From Chloroflexota bacterium (GTDB lineage: Bacteria; Chloroflexota; Anaerolineae; Aggregatilineales; Phototrophicaceae): a stretch of 60,362 nucleotides of DNA. The position numbers were made by a program, and so were the translations under genes. Positions 17,141 through 25,781 of the stretch are shown piece by piece. The notes under the pieces are model-generated. The model saw only the letters and a list, made by a program, of their open reading frames with translations, was not told the origin of the DNA and ran no database searches. The first letter of the stretch is position 1. Each line of letters begins with the position of its first letter. The stretch spans positions 1 to 60,362 of the forward strand of contig VXNO01000066.1 of the NCBI GenBank assembly GCA_009840575.1, read 5' to 3'.

Positions 17141-17970
17141 CAGAGTTCTTCCCGATGCGCCGCCACCCAGTGTTGATAGGCTCCACGCAATTGCCGGGTT
17201 GTCGCGCCGGGCAGTCCCGCGCCGATTTTTTGTCCATTGATCTCCACAACGGGGATGATGCCGCGGCTGCTGCTGCTCAAGAAGGCTTCGTCAAAACGCG
17301 CCAGGTCACGCAGCTTGGGCGCAATCTGCCGCGCGGGTATGATGCCAGTGCAGACATCAAGCACGATGCGCCGCGCGATGCCAGCCAACACACCGCTGCC
17401 AGCCGTGTGCAGTTCGCCACCAACGATGGCATAAAAATTGCTGCCTAGCCCTTCCAGGATAGCGCCTTCGTTATCCAGCAGGAAGGTCTCGTACAAGCCG
17501 GCGGGTCGATCCGTCTCCAGACCCCGCCGCCGGTGCATCCAATCGCTGGATTTCGCGCCGGGGTTATGGCGCGCCAGCCGCGACGAGGTATTGCAGCGGA
17601 CGCCCTGCTGTATGAGATCATCAGTCGGCGGATGATATGGTTCAATGGACAAAATCAATGCTTTGGGCTGCGCGGCTGCTACCGAAATGCGAAAGCGCGC
17701 GTCGCCAAAACCGGATTCAAGGATCATCTCCCGCAGCGCCACACGCAGCGATTTGCGGTCAAACCGCAGCGGAATGCCCTCGCGCCGAGCCGAATCAACC
17801 AGCCGATCCAGATGGGCATCAAAGAGCAAAGTCTGTGTGCGATTGACCGTGTTGCTGACGGTGTAGACGCCGGCGCGGGCTTCGAATTTCGCCGCCGCCG
17901 CCAGACTGTCGGCATGGTAGCTGACTTCGCGCAGACCGCTCTTGTGCAGGGCTTTGATGAGTGCCGGCAT
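17140..17970 (-). CDS. class IV PLP aminotransferase/4-amino-4-deoxychorismate lyase family
   Basis: A 276-residue fold-type IV PLP enzyme. The Schiff-base Lys is in HNPGAKSSDW, and the family blocks LLDNEGAILEGLGSNFYAI and GSGVLAGIARRIVLDVC follow. Members are branched-chain or D-amino-acid aminotransferases and PabC; the sequence does not separate them with certainty. It starts three bases after the stop of the gene at 17974 and is coupled to a small hypothetical gene downstream. PabC would fit the presence of folate genes elsewhere in the window but is only a guess. Confidence 0.85.
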   Translation of the reverse strand: MPALIKALHKSGLREVSYHADSLAAAAKFEARAGVYTVSNTVNRTQTLLFDAHLDRLVDSARREGIPLRFDRKSLRVALREMILESGFGDARFRISVAAAQPKALILSIEPYHPPTDDLIQQGVRCNTSSRLARHNPGAKSSDWMHRRRGLETDRPAGLYETFLLDNEGAILEGLGSNFYAIVGGELHTAGSGVLAGIARRIVLDVCTGIIPARQIAPKLRDLARFDEAFLSSSSRGIIPVVEINGQKIGAGLPGATTRQLRGAYQHWVAAHREEL

Positions 17971-17973
17971 CGC

Positions 17974-19077
17974 TCAGCTACGTAGCCAGCCCGCGCGGAA
18001 GGCGCTCCAGTCGGCTTCGGAAAGTCGCCGGTCGGCGTAAATTGCCACGCCTGTGAGCAGCGAGCGGGAATCTTCGCTCAGCCGCTGCAAGCCTTGATAG
18101 ATGCCTTGCAGCGCATTTGTCATCGTCTCAATGTCGGGGTTATGCGCGGCGCTGGCGCTGGCATAGTGGGGGATGCTGGCATAGACCTCGGTGGTGGTCT
18201 CCAGCAAATTGACATAGGTTTCGATATGATAGGCAACCCATTCGAAATACTCCTGCGTCTGCTGCCGGTAGCTCTGATACAGCATCAGCACGATTTCATC
18301 GGCAGAGACGGCGACGCGCTTCTTGAAATTGTCCGTCCACATGGTGCCCGGCGCGATGGCGGCGATATTCTGCGTGCGCAAGTTATGCGGCGTCAGGTCG
18401 GCGGTAACCGCGATGCCGATAGGTTTATCCAGCCCGACTGCTGAACGCACGCGCCGAATCAAACTGATGACATCGCCGTTGTCGGTGAACATCGGCTTGA
18501 TCTCCAGCAGCAGACCATCGAAGCCCATCTGGTCGACAAGCAGCTTGCTGAAGTCGGCGATGTTCTCGTGCAAAGCCTCGTCATCCAGTCGATAACCATC
18601 GGCGCTGTTGTCATGCGTCCACACCTCAACCCAGGCATAAACAGCCAAAGACTCATCCGCGTTGCGCAGAGCCGCGACAAAGTTCGAGATATCGCCCCGG
18701 GAGTCCATGAAGCTTCTGCCATCCGCGCTGCTCTCCCAACGACCTGCCAAGCCAAGCGTACTGACATAGGCATAGATCTTGCCGATGCCATTGGCAGTCA
18801 TTTCGGCAACCGACGCATTCAGTTGGTCTGAGTCCAGGCCGCCAAATGTCCAGGCGCGGTCCAGCCAGATGGCATGGTCGCGGGGCAGCGCCTCACTTTC
18901 AGGCAGCAGCAGGCTGCTCACCACCACGCCAAGCAGCGCAATGCCCAGCAAGGCGGCGGCTATCGGCAAGGTCCTGCGCAAAGTTGCCCCCGTGGGCATA
19001 AACTGCACCTTGATGCGCCGCCATAGCCCGAAACGAGGCTGGGATTGCGCTTGGCGTGGCCTGCTTGTCATCGACAT
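17974..19077 (-). CDS. membrane-anchored protein with putative TIM-barrel glycosidase-like domain
   Basis: A protein of about 367 residues with an N-terminal basic cytoplasmic segment, one transmembrane helix (LPIAAALLGIALLGVVVSSLL) and a large extracellular domain. Segments such as GIGKIYAYVSTLG, LAVYAWVEVWTH, FDGLLLEIKPMF and GIAVTADLTP look like successive beta-strands of an alpha/beta barrel with acidic strand ends, as in glycoside-hydrolase-like families. This is inference; no family is named. The ATG at 19077 is chosen; a GTG at 19089 is possible. A -10 box lies at 19116-19121. Confidence 0.6.
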   Translation of the reverse strand: MSMTSRPRQAQSQPRFGLWRRIKVQFMPTGATLRRTLPIAAALLGIALLGVVVSSLLLPESEALPRDHAIWLDRAWTFGGLDSDQLNASVAEMTANGIGKIYAYVSTLGLAGRWESSADGRSFMDSRGDISNFVAALRNADESLAVYAWVEVWTHDNSADGYRLDDEALHENIADFSKLLVDQMGFDGLLLEIKPMFTDNGDVISLIRRVRSAVGLDKPIGIAVTADLTPHNLRTQNIAAIAPGTMWTDNFKKRVAVSADEIVLMLYQSYRQQTQEYFEWVAYHIETYVNLLETTTEVYASIPHYASASAAHNPDIETMTNALQGIYQGLQRLSEDSRSLLTGVAIYADRRLSEADWSAFRAGWLRS

Positions 19078-19115
19078 AGGAATATCCACGAATCCATTCT
19101 AGCGACCGTAACGCC

Positions 19116-19121
19116 AGTATA
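19116..19121 (-). promoter_or_regulatory. putative -10 box TATACT
   Basis: On the minus strand TATACT lies 38 bases before the ATG at 19077, in the gap after the divergent end of the dgkA-like gene. Confidence 0.4.
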
Positions 19122-19174
19122 ACATGAATGGCGCATCAGGCAGGCGCTGGCTGGGTTATTTGATTGCCTGCGCG

Positions 19175-19606
19175 CTAGGCAAGCCGATCCAGCAGTGGCG
19201 GCAGCAGAATCAGCATACCAACCAACGCGGCGACCAGCGCAGCCAGCAGCACCGCCGCAGCCGCTACATCTTTTGCCAGGCGCGCCAGGGGATGAATCTG
19301 CGGGGCGCTCAAATTAACTGTCGCTTCTATGGCGGCATTGATGAATTCGCCGAACCATACCAGCCCATTCGCCAATGCCAACATCGCCCAATCGCGCCAA
19401 TCAATCTCCAGCCAAGCGCCCAGAGCAGTGACCGTTGCGCTGGCAACCAGCATGATGCGCGTATTCTTCTGATGCCGCAGCATATAGGCGCAGCCGGCTA
19501 TCGCAAAAGCCAAACTTTCTCGGCGCGCTTCGCTGATTAGCGGGCTGTGCAGGCGCGGGTCGGCGCTTTGCCCACGCCGCCATTCCCGCCGCAGCCGCCT
19601 AAACAT
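19175..19606 (-). CDS. dgkA: diacylglycerol/undecaprenol kinase family protein
   Basis: A 143-residue small integral membrane kinase. The family core is clear: ESLAFAIAGCAYMLRHQKNTR, then FGEFINAAIEATVNLSAPQIHPLARLAKDVAAAAVLL with the catalytic Glu and the Glu/Asn and Lys-Asp residues that bind Mg-ATP. Gram-positive members phosphorylate undecaprenol and feed the lipid carrier pool for cell-wall synthesis. The ATG at 19606 overlaps the ybeY stop by eight bases, the order pgpH-ybeY-dgkA seen in many Firmicutes and Chloroflexi. The longer frame upstream is a shadow of ybeY. Confidence 0.88.
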   Translation of the reverse strand: MFRRLRREWRRGQSADPRLHSPLISEARRESLAFAIAGCAYMLRHQKNTRIMLVASATVTALGAWLEIDWRDWAMLALANGLVWFGEFINAAIEATVNLSAPQIHPLARLAKDVAAAAVLLAALVAALVGMLILLPPLLDRLA

Positions 19607-20075
19607 CGCCGCCGTAGCGAGCCACGATGCCCGCGTCAATGCCCAATTGCCGCAACGCCTCTGCCTGCGCCGCCCACATGATTGCCCGTTCAGCCGCTGT
19701 CTCGTGCCCGTAGCCCAGCAAGTGCAAGGTCGCATGCGCCACCAGCAAGCAGACCGTATCGCCGAGGTCGCTGCCGCATTTCCGCGCGCGCGCCGCTGCA
19801 TAATCCAGCCCGATCACGATATCGCCGAAGTATTGCGCCTCAGCTGCGATTGGCTCGGGCAGGCTCGCTGCGGGGAAAGCCAGCACATCGGTCGGCGCGT
19901 CTACGCTACGATGCTGGCGATTCAGCGCCGCCACGCTAGCCTGGATGACGATGCTCAGGCTGCCCGCCCGCGCATGTTGATCAAGCACGACCTGGGCTGC
20001 TCCTTGCAGGCGCGCTTCATCAATGTCAACTTGGGCAAGTGCCTCGTCAACTTGCAGCGAGAAAAAAACGGTCAC
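19599..20075 (-). CDS. ybeY: rRNA maturation RNase YbeY
   Basis: A 158-residue zinc-dependent endoribonuclease for 16S rRNA 3'-end maturation and ribosome quality control. The three-His signature HATLHLLGYGHE (HxxxHxxxxxH) is intact, preceded by APTDVLAFPA and YFGDIVIG. It overlaps the pgpH-like gene upstream by four bases and the dgkA-like gene downstream, a conserved operon order. Confidence 0.94.
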   Translation of the reverse strand: MTVFFSLQVDEALAQVDIDEARLQGAAQVVLDQHARAGSLSIVIQASVAALNRQHRSVDAPTDVLAFPAASLPEPIAAEAQYFGDIVIGLDYAAARARKCGSDLGDTVCLLVAHATLHLLGYGHETAAERAIMWAAQAEALRQLGIDAGIVARYGGDV

Positions 20076-22501
20076 TTGGGCGTTTCGGCTGTTTCGGATG
20101 GTGTCGTCAGCTTGCTGTGGCTATTGGACTGGCTGCCATTGCGTTTGGGCAGCGGCGGCACCTCAAAGATCGGCTCGTCGTCGTCCAGCGCCTTCGCAGC
20201 AATTGCGCCGCCTTCCGGGCTGGCTGCTGTTTCTGCTGATGAGGCATCTACACCGGCTTGCGCTGCGCTTGTATTCCCCTCGCTGGCTGCTGGCTGGCTG
20301 GCGGATTCGCGATGCGCCTCCGCAGGCGCTGAACGGGGCGGCTCGGAGCGCTGGCTCGTGGCTGGCTCAGGGCGCTGGCTGCTGGCGGGACGGATGGCGC
20401 GCGCATAATCAATCCGCGGGTGGAACAAGCCGCGGAAGATATCGATGAAGGTGTCTTCAATTTTCTTGAGGTCGTTGAGGGTCAGGTTACTGGCATCCAG
20501 TTGACCGCCATTGCGCTTGCTATCGATGATGCCATGCACGACTTCAGCGATTTTTTTGTTGCTCTCCGGCTTGACAGCGCGGATGGCTGATTCGCAGCTA
20601 TCCGCCATCATCAAAATGGCTGTCTCACGACTTTGGGGGATGGGTCCTGGATAGGTGAAATCGGCGGGATCAACGCTGTTCTCGTCGCCGGACTCGGCAA
20701 GCGCTCGCTGATGAAAGACGAAGACTTGCGTCGTGCCGTGGTGCTCGCGGATAAAATCGCGGATGCGGTTGGGCAGGTTGTACATTTTGGCGATTTGGTC
20801 GCCTTCGGTCGCGTGATTAATGATGATGGCGGCGCTGCGGTAAGGATCATTCAAGGTGTCGTGCGGGTTGTGAATATGCTGTTGATTTTCGGTGAAAAAG
20901 AAAGGGTCTTTCATCTTGCCGATGTCATGATACAGCGAAGCCACGTGGGTGAGTTGCGTATCCGCGCCGATGGCGGCAGCGGCTTGTTCAGCCAGATTCG
21001 CCACTTGCAGTGAATGCTGGTAAGTGCCCGGCGCCTCGCGCAATAGCCGCTGCAAGAGCGGTTTGCTGGGCTGGCTCAATTCCATGAGCTTGAAGGGCGT
21101 AGGCAGGTTCAGCGAAATTGTCAGCGCGTACATGACAGCAAAAGCGGTCGTCGGCACCAGCGCCAAGCCACTCAGAAAAGCCTGCCCGATATTGGTGATG
21201 TCAGCCGCTTCTACACCCACTTGCAGCGCGAATATGGCGACGATGAAGGTATTTGCCAAGCCGACGACCGCGCCGGCGATGAAGTAATTGTTCAGCCGCC
21301 CGGCATTGCGCAATGTCAATACCGCCCCGATGCCGCCCGCCGCAATCAAACTGACGATCTCCAGCGATGGGCTGCGGCTCAGCAAGCCACACAGAAATGC
21401 GAAGCCGATGGTGGCGATGATCGCCAGATTGGGCGTGCTGATAGCTACATAAACGATGCTCAAAGCCGCCGCCGGCATCAGGTAGATGTTGTTGATGCCA
21501 AAGCCGCGCATCAATGCCAAGGCCAGCAAGAAGAGCGCGCCAATCAAGAGCAGGTCGCGGGCGCTGCGCAGGACCTGCGGCTCGAAGCGCAACATATACA
21601 AACCCAGCAGCATGGTCACCATCAGGCTGGCCATCAAGGCGCGCAGGATGCGGATGTTGCGGTTGCTGGGTTGGGTGAGCAAGCCCAGCTCGTTCAAAGC
21701 CTCGAAGGACAGCGCGTCGATAGGCTGGTTGGCGGGCGCGACCGTCTGCCCGGCGATGAACTGCCGCTGCTGGTCTTGCACATTTTCCAGCGCCGCCGCC
21801 AGGTCAACCGCTGTTTGTTCCGGGTTGGCGAAGGTATTGGCGCGCAGCACATCGGCGGTGATGCGCGTGACGATTTGACTCTCCCGTGGCGTCATGTGCA
21901 GGCTGACTTGCGCCGGCAATTGGTCGCGTTCGCGCTCCAGGTCGCCTTCGCGGATTTCATCGCGCATCACGCGCTCCAGCACGGAGATGATGTCGTTGCG
22001 CACTTGCAGCCAGCTATCTTCGGGCAGCTGCAAAATGGCGTTGATGGTGTCTTCGTCTTCGTTGAGCTGCAGTGAAGTGATGGCTTTGATGTCGTCTACT
22101 TGCTGCTCGAGCGTGGCAAAGCTATCGCCGCGCACATTGTCAATATACGCCAGAATCTTCACCGCCAGCTCGCGCTGCTGCCGCGCTACATTCGGGTCGG
22201 GCGGGTAAAACACAGTCGGCACATTCGCTTCGACTTGCGCCCGCTCCTGCTCGGTGAGGATGGCGCTGACGAAGGAGCCTTCTTCGCGGGCGATAATATC
22301 TTCGGTGGGCACAGAGCCCAATGTCAGGCTGGCGACACTATTGAAGCCGGGCGCAATTTCATCAAATGCCACGATCAAGGTGCACAGCAGCGCAAAAACG
22401 CCGCCGACCAGGCAGGGGATTACATAGGTCAAAACCCCGCCGCGCCGCGCCGGCAGGAAATTGAAGCGCCCCCCAAACCAGTTCGACAGTTGGTAAGCCA
22501 C
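20072..22501 (-). CDS. 7TM HD-domain phosphohydrolase (PgpH-like c-di-AMP phosphodiesterase)
   Basis: An 809-residue membrane protein. One N-terminal helix (YVIPCLVGGVFALLCTLIVAF) is followed by an extracellular 7TMR-HDED sensor of about 280 residues, seven transmembrane helices, and a cytoplasmic HD domain starting near APGTYQHSLQVANL with the metal pair in ASLYHDIGKMKDP. The family member PgpH of Listeria degrades c-di-AMP. A disordered Ser/Glu/Pro/Ala-rich tail of about 100 residues (about 700-809) is longer than usual. Sits upstream of ybeY as in many bacteria. It implies c-di-AMP signalling. Confidence 0.9.
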   Translation of the reverse strand: MAYQLSNWFGGRFNFLPARRGGVLTYVIPCLVGGVFALLCTLIVAFDEIAPGFNSVASLTLGSVPTEDIIAREEGSFVSAILTEQERAQVEANVPTVFYPPDPNVARQQRELAVKILAYIDNVRGDSFATLEQQVDDIKAITSLQLNEDEDTINAILQLPEDSWLQVRNDIISVLERVMRDEIREGDLERERDQLPAQVSLHMTPRESQIVTRITADVLRANTFANPEQTAVDLAAALENVQDQQRQFIAGQTVAPANQPIDALSFEALNELGLLTQPSNRNIRILRALMASLMVTMLLGLYMLRFEPQVLRSARDLLLIGALFLLALALMRGFGINNIYLMPAAALSIVYVAISTPNLAIIATIGFAFLCGLLSRSPSLEIVSLIAAGGIGAVLTLRNAGRLNNYFIAGAVVGLANTFIVAIFALQVGVEAADITNIGQAFLSGLALVPTTAFAVMYALTISLNLPTPFKLMELSQPSKPLLQRLLREAPGTYQHSLQVANLAEQAAAAIGADTQLTHVASLYHDIGKMKDPFFFTENQQHIHNPHDTLNDPYRSAAIIINHATEGDQIAKMYNLPNRIRDFIREHHGTTQVFVFHQRALAESGDENSVDPADFTYPGPIPQSRETAILMMADSCESAIRAVKPESNKKIAEVVHGIIDSKRNGGQLDASNLTLNDLKKIEDTFIDIFRGLFHPRIDYARAIRPASSQRPEPATSQRSEPPRSAPAEAHRESASQPAASEGNTSAAQAGVDASSAETAASPEGGAIAAKALDDDEPIFEVPPLPKRNGSQSNSHSKLTTPSETAETPK

Positions 22502-22505
22502 GCGC

Positions 22506-22952
22506 TTATCCCAGCAGCTCCCTCACAATTGCGTTGACCGCTCGGCCATCGGCGCGCCCCTGCACGCGCGGCATGACGACCCGCATGACTTCGCCCATCT
22601 GCTTGCGGGATGTCGCGCCGACCTCCGCAATCGCCGCCGCTACGATAGGCATGAGTTCTTCGCGGGTCAATTGCTGCGGCAAAAAAGTTTCAATCAAGCG
22701 CAGTTCGTAGCGCGCGTCGGCAGCGCCCTCAGCGCGCCCAGCCGCTTCCAACTCGCTGATGGTTTCGCGGCGCTGCTTTGCCTCGCGCCGCAGGATCTTC
22801 AATTCGGTTTCTTCATCCAAATCCGAGCGGCTATCGATCTCGACTTGCTTGATGGCGCTCTGCAGCAAGCGGATGGCGTTGCGGCGCTGGCTATCCCGCG
22901 CGCGCATGGCGTCTTTGAGTTCGTCGTTCAACCTAGCTTTGATTGATGGCAT
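22506..22952 (-). CDS. GatB/YqeY domain-containing protein
   Basis: A 148-residue YqeY protein, related to the C-terminal tRNA-binding domain of GatB. Typical features are LKDAMRARDSQRRNAIRLLQSAIKQ at the start, the basic coiled region around LKILRREAKQRRETI, and FLPQQLTREEL. The C-terminus ends with VQGRADGRAVNAIVREL. Function unproven; a tRNA-amidation-related role is inferred from homology. Its start overlaps the mtaB stop by one base. Confidence 0.9.
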   Translation of the reverse strand: MPSIKARLNDELKDAMRARDSQRRNAIRLLQSAIKQVEIDSRSDLDEETELKILRREAKQRRETISELEAAGRAEGAADARYELRLIETFLPQQLTREELMPIVAAAIAEVGATSRKQMGEVMRVVMPRVQGRADGRAVNAIVRELLG

Positions 22953-24274
22953 CAGCCCGCGCCCATTGGGTGAGTTTTCTTGGGAATATGCACAACTTCT
23001 TTCACTTTACCATGAATCGCGCCATCTATGAACTTATTCAGTTCAAAGCGCGTAATCACATTGGACAAATCGCGCGGATGCGTCGTGCGCGCGCGCATAT
23101 AGTTGTCTGTATAGCCGCTGAGCAGGAAGCCTTCCGGTGTCGCGCCGATGACTTGCTCCCACAAGACCTCTTGCGCGCTGCCCAGCAGGCTGGCCGCGAA
23201 GTCGCGCTCCGTTCTAGCCGAAAGTTCCAGCAGGCGGGCGCTGCGCCGCTTCTTTACCGCGCTGCTGACTTGGTCGCGCATGCGGCTGGCGGGCGTACCG
23301 GGCCGGCTGCTGTAGCGAAAGACATGCAAACCAGCGAAGTTCATTTCACGGACGAACGATGCGGATTCTGTGAATTCCTGCTCGGTCTCGCCCGGGAAGC
23401 CGACGATGACATCGCTGGTGATGCGCACTTGCGGGATGGCGGCGCGGGCTGCGTTTACGAGCGCGCGGAATCTTTTCTGGTCGGTGTTGCGCCGCATCCG
23501 CCGCAATGTGGCATCGCAGCCGCTTTGCAAGGGCAGGTGCAGGTGGCGGCACAAACGCCGATCTTGCCACAGCGCGAAGAAGTCCGGCGATAGATCCCAA
23601 GGCTCCAGCGACGACAGGCGGATGCGCGGCAGGTCGGTATCAGTTAAGAGCGCCTTCACCAGCTTGATAAGCTCCTCGCGCTCGCCTAGATCATGCCCAT
23701 AGCTGCCCAGATGAACGCCGGTCAGCACCGCCTCCTGGTAACCGCTTCGGTGCAGGGCATCCACCTCGCGCACAATGTCGCGCAGTTGTCGGCTGCGGCT
23801 CGCCCCTCGCGCGATGGTGGTGACGCAGAAGGTACAGGCATTGTCGCAGCCGTCTTGCACTTTGACGAAGGCGCGCGTCCGCCCCAACGTTCCCGCCCCC
23901 CAACCGCGCTCAAACGGTTCGCTATCGAAAATATCTAGCGGCTGGCCGGTAATCTGCGTTACCAATCTGTCTTTTTCCTGGTTGCCGATGACGCGGCGCA
24001 CCCCGGGCAAAGCAGCCATCTCTCCCGGCGCAATCTGTGCATAGCAGCCGGTCACCGTCGTTTCGCCGTTGGGGTTGGCGCGTTGAAAGTCGCGGATTAG
24101 CTTGCGGCTGGTCTTGGTGGCTTCTTGCGTGACGGCGCAGCTATTCAGCACAAAGTGGTCAGCATCCTCAGGAGAATCGACCACCTCATGCCCCTGTTGC
24201 TGGAATTGCCGCGCCATTGTTTCTATCTCGCTCTGGTTGAGTCGGCAGCCAACCATGCGCAAATGCACTTTCAT
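22952..24274 (-). CDS. mtaB: tRNA t6A37 methylthiotransferase MtaB
   Basis: A 440-residue radical-SAM enzyme that converts t6A to ms2t6A at tRNA position 37. The N-terminal UPF0004 domain carries the three cluster Cys (GCRLNQSE, NSCAVT, GCYAQ); the radical-SAM core has CDNACTFC (CxxxCxxC) near residue 148; a TRAM domain ends the protein. The start MKVHLRMVGCRLNQ is typical of MtaB rather than MiaB or RimO. Its ATG overlaps the stop of the gene upstream by four bases. Confidence 0.93.
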   Translation of the reverse strand: MKVHLRMVGCRLNQSEIETMARQFQQQGHEVVDSPEDADHFVLNSCAVTQEATKTSRKLIRDFQRANPNGETTVTGCYAQIAPGEMAALPGVRRVIGNQEKDRLVTQITGQPLDIFDSEPFERGWGAGTLGRTRAFVKVQDGCDNACTFCVTTIARGASRSRQLRDIVREVDALHRSGYQEAVLTGVHLGSYGHDLGEREELIKLVKALLTDTDLPRIRLSSLEPWDLSPDFFALWQDRRLCRHLHLPLQSGCDATLRRMRRNTDQKRFRALVNAARAAIPQVRITSDVIVGFPGETEQEFTESASFVREMNFAGLHVFRYSSRPGTPASRMRDQVSSAVKKRRSARLLELSARTERDFAASLLGSAQEVLWEQVIGATPEGFLLSGYTDNYMRARTTHPRDLSNVITRFELNKFIDGAIHGKVKEVVHIPKKTHPMGAG

Positions 24275-25185
24275 AACTTTGCCGCCTCGCTGTATTCGCC
24301 GGGCGCATAGACCAACACATCATCGAAGCGCAGGACCACGCCGCCGCCACTGGCTGTTGATTGGGCGATCAAGCCCAGCGCCCCCGCAGCCAGCGAGGCG
24401 TCCACAAATACCTCGCTCATCGTCCCACCCACGCATTCGCCAGCATAATAGGTGCTCACACCAGCGGCATCATCGGGCAGGCAGAGCAGCGCCGGCGCGC
24501 CGTTGATAAAAAAGCGAAATGCCGAGCCAGCGCCAATCACGCGGATGTCATTCTGCGCGTCAAGCCCCTGGCGGATATGCGGCGAGGCGATCCAGGCGCT
24601 GCGCAAGCGCGTAGAATCAGCATCTGCCTGCCAAAGCGAATAATAGCCATCGCTGCTGAGCAAAAAAGCATAATAGCGGTCGCCAGTGGGCTCGTCCAGC
24701 GCCTGGCGAATGGCCGCGCCCACCAATGGAAAAAGCGCCTCCACGCCGCAAAGGACGATTGCCGGCAGGCTGCATCCATCAGCGCGCGGGGCGTCGTTCA
24801 GGCGAAACACGATGCCAAATGCGTTGTCAATTGGACCGCCAACCGCGCGCGCCCTGACTCGCAGGTCGAAATCGCCAAAATTGGGCAGCGCTGTTGACCA
24901 GACAGCCATCTGCGCCGCACTGACAGCCAACTCCAGTTCGCCATCCACAACCGCCGCCCGCTGCCGACCGGCGTAGAGCGTCCAATCGTCCAGGAAGCCA
25001 TCAAATGCGGCGGCGAAGAGCAAATCGCCGGGCGCGCCCGTATAGGGATTTTCCGCGCGTGCCAGCGCAGCATACAGCAAGTTGACCCCGACCAAGGCAA
25101 TCAGCAGCGTGAAGCACAGCAGCAGCAACCTGCGCGCCGATAGTGCGCCTAAGCTCCTTGCCGAGGGGATGGCTGCTGCCGCCAC
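24271..25185 (-). CDS. membrane-anchored protein with LamG/concanavalin-like domain
   Basis: A protein of about 304 residues with a short basic N-terminus, one transmembrane or signal-anchor helix (LLLLCFTLLIALVGVNLLYA) and a beta-rich extracellular domain. It resembles the jelly-roll domains (DUF1080/LamG-like) seen in Chloroflexi surface proteins: WTLYAGRQRAAVVDGELEL, FDLRVRARAVGG and GVVLRFDDVLVYA. No catalytic residues are assigned. The open frame reaches a TTG at 25233, but that codon overlaps the -10 box, so the GTG at 25185 is preferred. It is coupled to mtaB. Confidence 0.65.
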   Translation of the reverse strand: MAAAAIPSARSLGALSARRLLLLCFTLLIALVGVNLLYAALARAENPYTGAPGDLLFAAAFDGFLDDWTLYAGRQRAAVVDGELELAVSAAQMAVWSTALPNFGDFDLRVRARAVGGPIDNAFGIVFRLNDAPRADGCSLPAIVLCGVEALFPLVGAAIRQALDEPTGDRYYAFLLSSDGYYSLWQADADSTRLRSAWIASPHIRQGLDAQNDIRVIGAGSAFRFFINGAPALLCLPDDAAGVSTYYAGECVGGTMSEVFVDASLAAGALGLIAQSTASGGGVVLRFDDVLVYAPGEYSEAAKL

Positions 25186-25218
25186 TTGGGTATGCCTGTG
25201 ACTGCTAATGGGAGCCTG

Positions 25219-25224
25219 ATTGTA
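25219..25224 (-). promoter_or_regulatory. putative -10 box TACAAT
   Basis: Minus-strand GC-TACAAT, 34 bases before the GTG at 25185. It would drive the operon of LamG-like protein, mtaB, yqeY, the PgpH-like gene, ybeY and the dgkA-like gene, whose junctions are all overlapping or within a few bases. Confidence 0.45.
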
Positions 25225-25360
25225 GCACAACAATTCCGCGCCTCATTAGTTCTAAGCGAATCGTGAAACATAATTCATCTCTGTGCCTTCTGTGTACCTT
25301 CGTTTCCTCAGTGAGTGCGGGTAAGTCTTGCGGCTACAGCTCCCATCCCCCGGCTCCTTT

Positions 25361-25499
25361 CCCCCAGAACGAGGGAAGGGGAGTTTTTCCAGCGATTCCG
25401 TAGTATTAAAGCTCCTCCCTCGTTTTGGGGGAGGGGTTTGAGGTGGGGGTAAAATGGGCATGCTAGAGTCTCATTACTTACCTGAACTTACTTCTGTGG
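25361..25499. repeat. dispersed palindromic repeat, copy A
   Basis: The gap 25234-25568 holds no gene but contains this repeat. The left arm, beginning CCCCCAGAACGAGGG (25361), can pair with the right arm CTCCTCCCTCGTTTTGGGGG (25412-25431) around a 28-base loop. A conserved tail follows, including GTGGGGGTAAAA and CTAGAGTCTCATTACTTAC. The right arm and tail recur in inverse orientation at 60238-60350 and the left arm recurs at 51402-51468. A CTCTGTGCCTTCTGTG motif precedes it at about 25280-25297. Confidence 0.8.
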
Positions 25500-25535
25500 C
25501 AAAATCATTTTGCCGCGCCTACTACTGTTTCATCC

Positions 25536-25564
25536 TTGACAGGGTGGGCAAATGACGCTAGGCT
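25536..25564 (+). promoter_or_regulatory. putative promoter of leader peptide-lysC
   Basis: A perfect -35 TTGACA (25536-25541), a 17-base spacer and a weak -10 TAGGCT (25559-25564). Transcription would begin near 25571, ahead of the ATG at 25596 of the Thr/Met leader peptide. Confidence 0.5.
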
Positions 25565-25568
25565 CACA

Positions 25569-25691
25569 ATGAAGCAACGGACGGCGGACGGAAGTATGAG
25601 TTTGTATAGCGCGACGACAGGCACAACTAGCAGCATGATGATGACTATGATGCGCATAGCCGCGCGCCGTGGGGGTTTCCGCTTGTTGTAA
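25569..25691 (+). CDS. Thr/Met-rich leader peptide (putative attenuator peptide for lysC)
   Basis: A 40-codon ORF (31 codons if the in-frame ATG at 25596 is used) ending with TAA at 25689-25691. Its middle reads TTGTTSSMMMTMM, giving five Thr and five Met within 13 codons (25614-25652). The next gene is aspartate kinase, whose pathway makes Thr and Met. An intrinsic terminator (25713-25750) separates the two. This layout matches classical ribosome-mediated attenuation as in enterobacterial thrL, but is an independent sequence. The promoter position favours the ATG at 25596. Known: family logic of thr leader peptides. Inferred: regulation here. Confidence 0.7.
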   Translation: MKQRTADGSMSLYSATTGTTSSMMMTMMRIAARRGGFRLL

Positions 25692-25712
25692 GTCCGAGAC
25701 AGACAAAGCAGC

Positions 25713-25750
25713 AAAAGGGCGTGTGGAGAACCTCCAGACGCCCTTTTTTT
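25713..25750 (+). terminator. strong intrinsic terminator/attenuator before lysC, with alternative antiterminator
   Basis: AAAAGGGCGT (25713-25722) pairs with ACGCCCTTTT (25738-25747); an inner TGGAG/CTCCA adds five pairs around loop AAC after one mismatch; seven T (25744-25750) follow. The segment GGCGTGTGG (25718-25726) of its 5' arm can instead pair with CCGCGCGCC (25660-25668) inside the leader ORF, nine pairs with two G-U, which would prevent the terminator. The antiterminator strand begins eight bases after the last Met codon of the Thr/Met cluster. Confidence 0.85.
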
Positions 25751-25781
25751 GTTTATTGGCAGGAAAGACGAGGGCAGGGCA

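Noticed and set aside
25361-25499. CRISPR array
   Set aside because: The repeats are long palindromes scattered kilobases apart, without regular spacers and without cas genes.
25536-25780. Lysine riboswitch before lysC
   Set aside because: The leader lacks the long multi-helix L-box aptamer and its conserved core; the coding leader peptide fits better.
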